From Sporothrix humicola (Eukaryota > Ascomycota > Sordariomycetes > Ophiostomatales > Ophiostomataceae), in contig WNYE01000087.1 in assembly GCA_021396245.1 (NCBI GenBank), forward strand, positions 62,001 through 126,000: a DNA stretch of 64,000 nucleotides, written 5' to 3'. The notes under the pieces are model-generated. The model did not search any database and was not told the origin of the DNA. It was given only the letters and a program-made list of their open reading frames with translations. Position 1 is the stretch's first letter. Each line of letters begins with the position of its first letter. The translations under genes and the position numbers were made by a program. This document shows, piece after piece, positions 12,801 to 23,416 of the stretch.

Positions 12801-12959
12801 CGCAACTATTTTCTCCTCTCTCTTGTCTCCCGTCCTTCCGTCGTTGCACGCATAAAAATTGGGAAACAAAAGGAGAGAAAAACAAAGACGAGGGCTCCCG
12901 TTTCACTGATTAGTTCCTCACTATCCGATTGTTTGGGAAACTCTTCTCTTTCTTGGAAA

Positions 12960-13150
12960 GCATTGGTTTATCTTTATAGTCTCTTTTTTTATTAAAAAAA
13001 GAATAGAAAAAAATAACAAAGAAATAAAATTCTCTGTTTTCTTTTTTATTTCTTGTGAACATATTATTTTTTTAAAAGAAAAAAAAAAGAAAAAAAACAT
13101 CGTTGGAATAATTTTGTTTGTATCTTTAACATATTCAAGACCTCAGAGAA
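12960..13150. other. A/T-rich island with a perfect hairpin
   Basis: About 190 bp is dominated by A and T runs, unlike the more GC-balanced flanks. It includes a perfect inverted repeat with 9-bp arms (12982-12990 and 12994-13002) and a 3-nt loop, and an 11-A run near 13079-13088. The function is unknown; easily melted DNA of this type is seen at replication origins, scaffold-attachment regions and nucleosome-depleted promoters. Confidence 0.55.
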
Positions 13151-16100
13151 GGAAAACACCGTAAGAAAAGAATATTATGGCACCAAGAATCAAAGGGACT
13201 CTGGCTTCATGCTCACCGACTTCTCATGGTGAATCCTGTCCTTCCTGGCCCATAGACCACTATGGTTTGGCGGTGTTCGAGCTCTTCTTTTATGCAACAT
13301 TCTTAATTAACGAGTAGCTGCAGATGCCACGTGTGTCGAGTCAAGCGAACATGCCCTCAATCTGTCTCTTTTGCGCCAATATGGGCTCCCGGGCTCTGAT
13401 TTAAGTCACCCTCTACCCGAAATTTCCCATTTTTTATTTGTTTTGGCACCTCGTCCTTGTTATACAAGGACTTTTACGGTGTGTACGGGAGCACGTCGGT
13501 CCACGGATGGACGGCAGACAGAGGCAGGCGGGAGGAAGGCAAGGAAGGGAGGATGGGGAAGAGAGAGGTATGTCGCAAGCAATGGACCGAAAGATACATG
13601 TAGAAAAAATCAAAATCAAAATGGAAGGATAAATGAGACATCCAAATATGAATTCTACGGTTAGCCAATAGTTTATGATGTGTCGGTGCTGCAGGCATCC
13701 GCACCCTTTCCACCATGCGCAGGAGAGATAGAGAGAATTAGAGAAGAAAAGCTGGAACTGGGATGGGAAAATGCAGAGAGGAAAGAAACAGAGTGAGCAA
13801 CGATGTTCACCTTACAACTAGGCAAAGACTCACTATTTTGCCCTCGTAAGAGCGGTGACCCGCAACTATCCGCCATCTCATCTATCACATTCACCTAGCC
13901 CTTGGCCAGCCACCACTTTTCCCAGGCAACAGCTCTCGGCCAGACCGTGGACTGAAAATAGATGCCGTGGTAAGAAAGGCAAGAGGTCAACAGTGACGTG
14001 GGGCTTTCTATGGGCGGCACTGTCCATCTTCGTCCATGAAATTGGCGAGAAGCGGCGGGAGGGTTTGAGGATAGGTGCCTTTTGTGCTGTATCAGTTGTC
14101 TGTTATCATATTTTGACCTCTCTCCTCCTCTACCCTTCCGCCCTTTTTAATTCTTATCACCTTTTTCCACGGTCAGTTTTCCCTGGACTGGTTTCACGGT
14201 GTTGCCGACTCTTTTTTGCGGCCCTTGCTGATGTCCAAGTTATGCCCACATGTACTTACCTCATTCTCTGCACTAACTCATCTATTGGCAGCCGGTGTGC
14301 GCCGTTCGTCCCCTCCTCATTCTACCTGTAGCCTGCCAGTGTGTATCCCATGATCATCTTTTCTTTACCCCCGTCACTGCTTTTATGGCGGCGAATAAAC
14401 CAGTCGTCACAATAGAGTGGCTGTCTTAAAGAAAAATTATGTGCACGCCCATATGCTGGCCAACGGTCCAGTCCTTTGCTTCTTTTTGGTTTCCATGCAG
14501 CCAGCCTTTCTTCTCTGGAGCCCAATATGCGATCCCTGGAGGCCAAGGGGCCCGACCCAGTCAATTCACATCCTTTTGTTGTTGCTCTTCTCCTTGTGTT
14601 TTCTTCTTCCTTTTCTTTCCTGCCATTCTTTTTGCACATTTCACACTCTGTACCCGTTTGTTGTAGTTGTTCGGTCTACGAGGAAACTAAGACCATGTCT
14701 TAAGCTGTGGTGTCTGTCGCGAGCTTTCCGCCAGTTTTTTCTTTCTTCCTTCCCCAACAGTTCCCGACTTTGATCCGCTTCGACAGCATGTCAGTCGACG
14801 GCCCTGTTCTCTCGGTCTTGTCTCTCTCTCTCTCCCTCGCCTCTTCTCCTCTTCTCCTCTTTTCGTGAACATTCTGTCACTTTCATGGCGGGCCAGGCAT
14901 AATAGAAAAGACTCACTTCTCTCGCTTCAGTCGCCCGTTTCCGCGAATATCCTCGGTCAGTTGTCATTTTGTGGCTGGCCCATCACTCGAACAGCTACTC
15001 ACATGGATGGCTGGCAAACCCCCAAGTCTCCGACAATTTCGGCGGTGATCAAATTTGTAGGAGCGGGACGCCAGAAGAAGAACCGGAGAGAAGATACAGA
15101 AGTGACAAAAGAAACAGAGGGCACGAAAGGCAGAGACAGTGTGATCTCGTCAGTCTTCCAAGTTTTCTAGAAAGGAGGCCCGACTCCAGCTGGGCATGAG
15201 ACATTGTAAACAAAGAAAAAGGAGAGAATGAGAGGCGGCGAGGCGGCGAGGGCTCAAGAAACGGCCAAGAAGCCAAAGAAACGTCTCCACAAATGCTGGC
15301 TTGCATCTTGCGTGCGTCTTGTCTGCGTCTTCTTACTCGCTCTGCCCGTGCCATTGCTGCCCTCGCCCGTCACTGTCGTTCGAGCACGCACACCGACACG
15401 AAAGGCGAGGTCCAGCGTATCCCGTCGCCTGTAGTCCGTGTCTTTGGTGCAAAATGAGGCGGAACAGCGGAAACTTTACGTCTTGTCTCTGGCGAGATGT
15501 GATCCCGTCATTGGCGAGAACAAGAGAAAGGCAATGGCTTGGTCGGTGCCCGACCATATGCAAGGTGGGAAGAGAAGGTGAACAAGGTGAGGGTGTGCTA
15601 TGATCACCAAAATCAGAGAGAATATAGCTAGAGAAAATACATAGAGAGACGATGTGCAAGGTGTAGGTCAAGGTGGGCCGGCGGTCGGTCACAGACGCTC
15701 TTTCCTGCACACCTGCACACCCGAGAAGATGATGGAAATGATAGCAGGAGCGATGGTCGTTAGAATGTGGCAGGTGCAAACTAGGAAGGAGCGATAAATA
15801 CCGAAATAGAGCGAAATTCAGAAAGCGGATGAGGTATCGAAACGAGGAAAGAGCGGCCAAGCGGTACTTTCCACACATCTATGGCCAGTGAGGGGCGGAA
15901 GGTGAGGTGAAGCCTCGCCCACAGCAGACAGGCCGCTCCTGCCCGCTTGGTACGAGCTCGCTGTCTGTCATGAAGCACACCCGCCCTGACCTCTGGTCGT
16001 TGTTTCCTGCTGTCTCTTATTTTGTTCTTTTCCGCTCCTACCCATTATACTTTTTGTATGAGTGCAACCATGGCCATATAAGCCTTCGCCCCCTCTCTCC

Positions 16101-16573
16101 TCAGGCTGTCGCTTCTTTCCCCTTTCCCACAACCCCATAAACAACTCTCCCTAGCCACCTTTTCACTCATTGTGCTCACATTTCCTTATTATTCCTCCCA
16201 TTCTTCCCCGACCTCGTCATTCTGTGTACAATACCATCCTGCTCCCCTGCAGTGGTGAGCCAGCTAGGTCAAGAGCCATTACTTAACTAGCAGCCAGCAT
16301 CGCAGGCCGTCTTACAACACTGCGATCTGGCTCTGAGCCAGTCTACCTATATCACTTTGTTGCACCCCTCCTCTCCCTGCCGCCTTCTATCACCTTATCC
16401 CACAGTCTCGCTTCCGCTTCAGTCCCATCTCTACAGGACTCTCTTTTTCTTTCTTTTCATTTCTCTTCTCTTCCCCTTCCCCTCGTCATCGCTCTTCTTC
16501 TTCTTTGTTTGGCCCGTTCTCTTGGGCACCCATCTCGACAGGAGTTTTTGAAGTTTCAAACGGAGCTTGAAAT

Positions 16574-18796
16574 ATGTCCCGGTCTACCTTCTTTCACCCA
16601 AAGGGACCATCTGTGCAGGTCACAACATCTCCAGCCCTCGGTCATCTCGACCACTCATTTGAATCGCCTTCAAGCTTCTCATCACCATCGTCCTCATTCG
16701 TATCAACCCCAATGGCGGCGACAGTAGAGTCACCAGCAACCGTCTACAGCGACAACTTGTACCAGATGGCCAGCCGGAGCCATATGAGCAGCGGGTCCCA
16801 CCAAGGCCCGTTTGTCGAGTTTGTTCGTGCCCATCCCAAAGGAACAGTCCGTTTCCGCCCGTTTGAAGACGGCCTCGATGCCGCGACGAGACGGTATATC
16901 GAGGAGTTCCAGATCTATCCTTTTGGCAACATTGAGGAGTTTTGCCGACACATTCCCTATGCCAGCGGCAAGAAGGACTTTCTCGAAAAGACAGGCAGGG
17001 AGAGCTTTGAAGGTAGGTGTAGTTCTTGGTTCTAGTCGTCTTATTCCGCTGGTGATTTTGTATGCTCACCAACCAGTATTTCAATATGTCTTCAAAGTGC
17101 CCGGGGATGACAAAGAGTATCATGTCATGTGGGATTACAATGTCGGCCTTGTTCGCATGACGCCGTTCTTCAAGTGCTGCAAATACAGCAAGGTAAGAAA
17201 GAATTATTTTATATACGGTGCACCCCAAAGATGGACGAAATGATTATGGGCAGCTAACCCGTGGCGAAACATCAGACGACACCAGCCAAAATGCTCAACC
17301 TCAATCCAGGCCTCCGTGATATCACGCATAGCATCACCGGAGGCTCAATAATGGCTCAAGGTAAATTCAATGTGCTCCATTCTCCCGATTCTGTTATATT
17401 TTCTCTGTCTAACAAAATTACAGGCTACTGGATGCCGTACTCCTGTGCGAAAGCAGTCTGTGCCACTTTCTGCTATCACATTGCCGGCGCCCTGATTCCT
17501 ATTTTCGGGCCAGACTTCCCCTCAGAGTGCCTGCCTCCCGACTCGCAAAATTTTGGACGCATGGTTATTGAATCGGTCCTCGTTGCAGAAGCAACACGCG
17601 ATATGGAAGTGATGCGACTCGCCATCCTGAGAGGGCTAGAGGACGGCGGTGCATCTTCATCCTACCATCACGGCCAGATCCCTCATTCAGCTGGAAGCTC
17701 GAGAGATATGTATTCTCAGACACATGTCCATTTACGGCCTCAAAGCATGCACTATCCTGTTCTCCCGCCACTCGGTCCTCCGCACGCCCATCCCGTCTCC
17801 GATACCGATTCCGAGTTCGGGCCACAGCTGGCCCCACTCAATTACATGGTGTCTCACCATGCCGATCATCTGCTTCCGTCACCCGTTGAGCGGGAGACAC
17901 TGCCCCCGCTGTCCCATGTCGCTGCTTTACCCCCAAATGCAATGGCAAGCGGAGCAATCCGTCACGGGGACTATGAATACCGTCGGCACAGTATTTCCTA
18001 CCAGCGGCCATACTACCAGCTGCCCTCACTCAGAGCAGACGATAGTATGAGCCACATGGAGGACCATTCAAGACAACCGAGGCCGCCAGTGTGGGACTCT
18101 CCTCCGGCACCGGCACCAGTTTCGCCCGAACATCCGTCCCACTGGAGTACCAAGGTCGAGGACACTCAGTCGACAGCGTCACGTATCCATAGCGTCCCGC
18201 GTGCTCCAGCTTCGAGTCTCGCCGGTGACCATCGGAGGGCTCCTGTCGACAGCATTCCTGAAAGCAGCGACCATGGTCGGTTCACGTCTTCTTACTGCTA
18301 CCCATCGCCGCCATGCAGACAGCATGCCCAGCTTCATTACCCTCCTGTCACCGAATCGGTGACTGATAGGAGACAGTCTCCTCGCTTTGCACAGATTGCA
18401 TACGCTGATGCCAGCTATGAGGTGAAGCCTGCGCTGACCCCAAGATCAAGCAAGAGAACCACGTCGACTGCAGAGCTCCGAGAGCACGAAGCCCGGCATC
18501 CTGCCCAACAAAAGCTCATCAGCAAGCGGCGCAAGCTCAAGGTCAGCGGCGGCGGTGCAGGACCCTCATCTTCATCCTCAGCATGGAATGCCCTCGATGT
18601 GGATGCTGCAGAGGTGCTAGTCAACCTTTGTGTCAAGCGCAATGCAGCCGATGGTGAAGACGAAGACGAAGACGAAAAGCGCGGTGGATTCGAGAGGCCT
18701 GGTGTCAGCCGCACAAAAAGGGCAATGGAAGCCAGGAACAATCCTCGCAAATCTGCAGCCATAGCATCACTGTTATGTGATGACTCCTCGGCATGA
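16574..18796 (+). CDS. APSES-type (KilA-N) transcription factor, Xbp1/RgdA-like (670 aa, 4 exons)
   Basis: Exons are 16574-17012, 17077-17192, 17276-17360 and 17424-18796; introns are 64, 83 and 63 nt with GT...AG borders, and phases 1, 0 and 1 give a continuous protein. The APSES/KilA-N DNA-binding domain is at about residues 145-245: VFQYVFKVPG, MWDYNVGLVRMTPFFKCCKY, then TTPAKMLNLNPG, SITGGSIMAQG-YWMPYSCAKA and IAGALIPIFGPDFP. The N-terminal 70 residues are Ser/Pro-rich. The C-terminal half is Pro/Ser/His-rich, with a basic patch SKRRKLK near residue 558 that could be a nuclear localisation signal and a short acidic run, DEDEDE. Family members labelled Xbp1 or RgdA govern growth and conidial development in Aspergillus; the function here is inferred. 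It is convergent with the CNS1-like gene downstream and has 7 kb of gene-free DNA upstream. Intron 3 has no stop codon and a length divisible by three. Confidence 0.9.
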
Positions 18797-19172
18797 TTGG
18801 CTCCGCACGATGTCTGGGTTTGCGGATAGGAAAATGGAAGGTATGTTGTTTGTTTGCATGTCTACAGTTACTCACTCGAGGCTCCCATCACTGGCTTTTA
18901 TCTCTTTTGGCTTTTTTATTTTGGGCTTAATATTTTGGCACCTTCAGTCTTGCTTTCTTTTGTTTTATTTTCTTTTTAGTTACTTGTTGGGTTAGAGGAT
19001 TGGAGTATTTTTTAGACGGAAGATGTCACTTTGGATAGGGAATGGTGGTTTTCATTTTTTGTTATTTCTTGACATTTCTTGGTATTTAATTTATTTGATA
19101 TTTAATCGACTTCCTTTCACAAAGTTTATTTGGTATCTAATTTTAGTCTCCTATTTTCCATTCGAATCATCC
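18797..19172. terminator. Convergent 3' region, APSES factor / CNS1-like
   Basis: These 376 bp lie between two stop codons facing each other, so they must hold both polyadenylation regions. The DNA is T-rich on the + strand at 18890-19170. No gene was seen. Confidence 0.5.
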
Positions 19173-20540
19173 TCAAGACGACGCCTCGCCCCGTTCGGCG
19201 GCCTTTTTCTCTTTGAATTCACGCACCCACCCCTCGGCCTGGTCTCTCGGCACGACAAACACGCGGACAACCTCGTCGACAATCTCCACGCTCGCCTGCG
19301 CCAGGATTTTCCCCAACGCCATCTTCTTGCCGACTTTGACCAAGCTGCCAGCGATTGTCTCCATGTAACAGTCAACGTTTGCCGGCGTCGCATAGTCCTT
19401 TGCGGTCACGTCCCACGGCACCGGCAGGATGTATGCCAAGTGGTCGCCGAGGCTCTCAGTCTCGTTGAAAGCCTTGATAAAGTCGGACTGCAGCTTCAAC
19501 GGGTACAGCAAGACGGTCGGGTAGCTGACAGTGCTCTTGGACACATCGAGATCGTACGTGCCGTCGTCCTCGGGCTCGAGCCGAATCGCAGCGTCCTCCA
19601 TCTCGGGCGGCTGTGCTGTTGTCCGCGTGCGCACGCCGCGCATATGTAGGACTGCCCGCAAACGCTGCTTCTTGCGTGTCTCGCGCGCCACGCGCTCGTC
19701 TTCGCGGCGTTTCCGGGCAGCCACCATCTCGGCCCGTGCAGTAATGTCCTTGCTCAGTTTCAGCAGCGACGCGTTCTTTGGGTCGACGGCCAGGCCGCCC
19801 GCACACGCCTCGTTGGCCTCATCCGTCTTGTCGAGTGCCAGAAGAGCCTTGGCACTGCGGAACCAGGCCTTGGCGTTGGCCGAGTTGAGGCGCAGAGACG
19901 CGCCGCAGTCGAGCGTGCAGGAGCGGTAGTTGCGCAGCTCGAGCTGGCAGGCGGCGCGGTTGCCGTAAAGCTGGGCCAGCAGAGCGTTCTGTTTTGCGAC
20001 CTGTTCGGGGGTGTCTGGGTCTTCAGGCACCTTGCCGTCCTCGTCGGCCTCGAGTTTGGGAGCCTCGCCGCGGGCACGGCGGCGGTCTTCGCCGACAAGC
20101 AGGGCAATGCCCTTGCCATAAAACTCGCGGGCATCCGTCCAGCCCTTTTCACGGAAACTTTCGTTGCCGCGCTCCTTGAAGTCACCGGCGTTCTCAAAGG
20201 GCGTTCCCTCATAGGCGAGGGCCTGTAGGGCGGCAATATCGTCGTTCTCCTCGAGATCGGTCATGAAGAGGGGCGACTTGTTGAGCTCGGCCAGGATGTC
20301 GTCGGCGGTCTTGCCACTTGCGAGCGCCATGGCCGGTGGCAGCTCTGGGCCCGCGACGGCCGGCCCTGCTTCTGCATCTAGGGCAGCTGGTGCCACTGGC
20401 GCAGGTTGTGATGGTGTTGGTGTTGGTGCAGGCTGTGATTCTGACTTTTCTGCCTTGGCATCGTCCCCCGCTGTCTTGCTGGTCTCGCCCAGCTTCAACT
20501 TCTCCGCCACCTCATCCGAAATTTCTTGAAGTTGTACCAT
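19173..20540 (-). CDS. CNS1: Cns1/TTC4-type TPR co-chaperone of Hsp90 (455 aa)
   Basis: Single-exon gene, stop TGA at 19175-19173. I chose the ATG at 20540 (MVQLQEISDE); an in-frame Met 19 codons upstream (20597) is possible but gives an unconserved extension. After an acidic Pro/Ala-rich N terminus come the TPR repeats at about 117-260: GDFKERGNESFREKGW, LYGNRAACQLELRNYRSC and AKAWFRSAKALLALDK. These form the dicarboxylate-clamp groove that binds the C terminus of Hsp90 and Hsp70. A charged helix (about 260-305) leads to the C-terminal wheel domain (about 335-440), typical of Cns1/TTC4. Yeast Cns1 is essential, acts in the cytosol and supports translation elongation factor 2 folding; this is family knowledge. 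A 30-residue charged insert (RRRARGEAPKLEADEDGK region) sits between the first and second TPR. Confidence 0.9.
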   Translation of the reverse strand: MVQLQEISDEVAEKLKLGETSKTAGDDAKAEKSESQPAPTPTPSQPAPVAPAALDAEAGPAVAGPELPPAMALASGKTADDILAELNKSPLFMTDLEENDDIAALQALAYEGTPFENAGDFKERGNESFREKGWTDAREFYGKGIALLVGEDRRRARGEAPKLEADEDGKVPEDPDTPEQVAKQNALLAQLYGNRAACQLELRNYRSCTLDCGASLRLNSANAKAWFRSAKALLALDKTDEANEACAGGLAVDPKNASLLKLSKDITARAEMVAARKRREDERVARETRKKQRLRAVLHMRGVRTRTTAQPPEMEDAAIRLEPEDDGTYDLDVSKSTVSYPTVLLYPLKLQSDFIKAFNETESLGDHLAYILPVPWDVTAKDYATPANVDCYMETIAGSLVKVGKKMALGKILAQASVEIVDEVVRVFVVPRDQAEGWVREFKEKKAAERGEASS

Positions 20541-21124
20541 TATCTGTAAATTGTGAGTGTTTTTATGGCCGTTTAATTGAGTGCGATTCAAGTTCAACTT
20601 TTTAAAGGACGGGACAGGATGTTGCTGTTTAAGAATTTTTGTATTGATATCGGAGTTTTCTCTAGCCCAATTATGACCTCACTTTGGGCGCACGTCTAGA
20701 TGAGTCAGCCAGTTTTTGTTCACTAACACTTTTAGCGGTTTCTCCGGTAGAGCCTCGCCTGGAAATTCATTGCTAACACCATTAAATTCAACGACTTCCT
20801 ATCGCTATTTGCACCGAGATAAACCAAACAAAAACAACAAACTTTTAAGAAAAAGCACCATGACGGCCGTTACCGATCGCAGGCTTTAAATGACAAAACC
20901 AAATATCAAGAACAAAACGCCATATCCAGAAAGAGCAATGCGCCATGATTGCCAACCAAGACCAGACCCAAAATGACAATGCACGCCAAACAGAAACAAA
21001 TAATTGAAAAATCAAAACGCGCTTTTGATCAAAACACGCTCGCTCAAGACATGACGAAAATCAAAATGACGCGACGCAATAAATCACAGGAATATTATGG
21101 GGAATATGAGGTGAGTCGAATCGA
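20541..21124. promoter_or_regulatory. Intergenic: CNS1-like promoter, MFS gene 3' flank
   Basis: 584 bp between two minus-strand genes, A-rich on the + strand near 20820-21070. It should contain the CNS1-like promoter (20541-20800) and the 3' UTR of the transporter gene. No separate gene was seen. Confidence 0.45.
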
Positions 21125-22897
21125 TCAGACAGCATTGTTATCCTCTTCGAAAGACCGGAGAACCGGCGGCGTGCGCTCGATAGAGAAGCACTGCAGAGCA
21201 CCAATGAGCGCGACAAGTGCCGCGCCGTACCAGGCCAGAGCCGTGCAGTCGATGCGGCTGCCGACAGTGTACAGGTAGCCGGCAATGGGCGGTGCGACCA
21301 TGCGGCAGGCGGCGCCAGCGCTGGCGGCCATGCCGTTGACTTTGCCGAGGACAGACGGGGACGGGGTGGCCTCCTTGATGAGGATGAGGAGCAGCGGGTA
21401 CACCAGGATGGCAAAGAGGTTGCGAAGGGCCATGCAGGCGTAAATGGCCGGGTACAACATCGACGCAGGGACGTACAGCAGCCAGGGGACGACGACATAG
21501 GCGAGCGGGTGGAGAACGGTCACGATCAAGAAGAGACGACCGACGCCGAACCACGAGGCAGCAATTGGGAAAACGACGGCCTGGACAAAGAGAGCAATGA
21601 CACCGTTGACGGCCATGATCATACCGACGGCGCGCAGGGACAGGCCGAGGCCACCGGGAGAGTAAAGAGGGTTGAAGGCCGGGCTGGAGCTGTCTGTGGG
21701 GAAAGGCACAACGCGGTCGTCCTCGAAAAAGATGGGCAGCGTAGAGTCGTAGGCCATGCTGTGGTACGAGAAGATGGCGAGTGCTAGGACGACGGCGAGA
21801 ATGCGGCGCGAGAAGATGTTGACCGAGTCGGGGGATGGCTTCGACTTGGCCTTGAAGACTTCCGACTGGCTGGTGAGTGCCACGGACTCGGATGTACCGC
21901 CATACGACAGAGCAGTCGCCGCTGCCACGACTTCCTCCTCGCGATCACGGCTGAAAGTGCCGTACGTCTCGGCGCGCAGGTCTACAGCCGGCCGCTTGAG
22001 CGCGTCCGACGTCTCGAGAAGTGGTGTCTCGTCCGAGACGTAAGTGCTGCGCTGGAGCTGGCTGTCGTCAAAGTCGAGGGCGGTCTTGGAGGCATAGACG
22101 GGCGGCTGCAGGTCTGGATGCGTCTCTTCGAGCAAGACATAGCCGAGCACGATGCTGACAAGCAGCAGCAGTGCACACAGCAGATTGGGCAACAGGTAGG
22201 GGAAACGGTCGAAGAGGCTGCCACGGGGAAACAGTTCGGGGAACGACGCGTGAGGGTCGGCAAAGGTGCCGCCAATGGCAGGGCCGATGATCGTGCCGAT
22301 GCTCCAGACAAAAGGCATGATGGAATATGCGCGGGCTACAAGGTTAGCAGAGGAGACAAACATGACAGGAAAGGGGGAAGGCGAAAGTACTCACGCTCGT
22401 GCTCGGGCTTCTTGACCAGCTCGCCAACCATGGTCTGGATAACACCGATGTTGCCGTTGAGCAGTCCGCCCATGACGCGTCCCAGCAGGGCAATCCAGAT
22501 ATTGCGGGCCATGCCGACAACGACCATGCTCAGCATCGTGCCAATGCAGCCGACGAGAAGGACAGGCTTGCGGCCAATGCGGTCGGAAAGGCCGCCCCAG
22601 TACATGCCCATGAGGGCCTCGGCGAGCGAGAAGGAGGAGATGAGGATGCCGGCGTAAAAGGAGGCATCGCTCTCGTCGCCGATCTGGAAGTGCTTGACAA
22701 GTGCCCAGGCATAGGGAAAGATGGATGTGAGCGCAATGGGCTCAGCAAGACGAACAATGGCTGTGGGAGAGGGAGGTTAGTCAAGTCTGTCAATCTTGGT
22801 GATGATCTCGTGGCAATGTCGTCTCACCTAGAATGAATAGCTGAAAGGCTGGGAAAGCTTCCGGGTCGCGAGAGAGGCGTTGTGTGAATAGGCCCAT
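21125..22897 (-). CDS. MFS transporter, fungal YCR023C/ZIF-like family (548 aa, 3 exons)
   Basis: Exons are 22897-22828, 22760-22395 and 22335-21125, with introns of 67 and 59 nt; joins give LFIL-AIVRLAEP and KKPEHEP-RAYSIMP. MFS signature motif A, GGLSDRIGRKP, lies at about 79-89 between predicted TM2 and TM3. GRVMGGLLNGNIGV and IMPFVWSIGTIIGPAIGG follow in TM4-TM5, the pattern of the drug:H+ antiporter-like family shared by yeast YCR023C and plant zinc-induced facilitators. A hydrophilic loop of about 100 residues (roughly 200-310) separates the six-helix halves. It is probably a proton-coupled exporter in the plasma or vacuolar membrane; the substrate is unknown. The start was set at the first ATG, MGLFTQRLSRD; the frame is open a little further upstream but has no ATG there. 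It has no metabolic cluster partners nearby. Confidence 0.88.
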
Positions 22898-23381
22898 GGC
22901 GCCTCGGATTTCTGTCTGGGAGGTGGTGATAGAAAAGCTGTTTCTTGATCTGTCAGGTGAGTACCTCTGTTTCACGATATTGCGTGTGATAAAAATAGTC
23001 TTTTCTTTTTTTCTCTCGACACAAAAATAATATACAAAACAGTAACCTTCCGGTTTACATGAACAGGCAAAAACACAAGTTTATCTTTACAAGAAGAAAG
23101 GTAAAGGGGAAAGGAAAAGGGAAAAAAGAAAAGGAGGGATGAAAAGAATAAGAAGGAGGGGTTTCTGTATTTATCTTTGTCTTGCCACTGGGAAAGGAAA
23201 TTATAGGAAAGCAGTAGGCGAGAGCGGTCAGGAGGGCCGATAGAAAACTGGATAGAAAAGAAAAGAAAAAAGAAGGGCGGACAAGAAGGTGGGTGACGGA
23301 CAGCGGACAACGGACAATAGGCGGCGGTCGGTTGTCGGTGTCTCCATCCATCAAAACAAAACAGGTCCATCTATCTCGTCT

Positions 23382-23416
23382 AGCTCATGAGCTACGAGTA
23401 GTACGAGTTACTCGTA
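23382..23416. repeat. Palindrome plus inverted-repeat cluster
   Basis: A perfect 12-bp palindrome, AGCTCATGAGCT (23382-23393), abuts TACGAGTA (23393-23400), TACGAGTT (23402-23409) and their inverted form ACTCGTA (23410-23416). It lies about 490 bp upstream of the MFS start codon and may be a binding-site array; function unknown. Confidence 0.6.

Larger units (their letters stand above)
9592..16573. other. 7 kb gene-free region between TOP2 and the APSES factor gene
   Basis: The two flanking genes are divergent, so this region holds both promoters. I found no ORF with a recognisable fold, no tRNA and no 5S rRNA. The TOP2 side carries a 9-bp minisatellite. The middle contains an A/T island at about 12960-13150. 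The APSES side becomes pyrimidine-rich from about 16020 to 16560, typical of a filamentous-fungal leader just upstream of the start. The remaining ORFs are short and mutually overlapping, with low-complexity Ser/Cys/Arg composition. A long 5' leader or non-coding transcript for the APSES gene is possible but unproven. Confidence 0.55.

Noticed and set aside
15333..15878. Minus-strand ORF of 181 codons in the 7 kb gap
   Set aside because: Composition is Leu/Ser/His-rich without motifs, and several overlapping ORFs of similar size exist on both strands, so it looks like chance.
19173..20597. Start of the Cns1-like protein at the upstream Met (20597)
   Set aside because: The 19 extra residues resemble translated leader; the downstream Met gives the family-like N terminus.
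21509..22043. + strand ORFs opposite the MFS gene
   Set aside because: Antisense shadows of the transporter coding sequence without domains.
22898..22975. Extension of the MFS reading frame upstream of 22897
   Set aside because: There is no ATG in the extension; the frame opens with a GTG codon, which is not a normal nuclear start.
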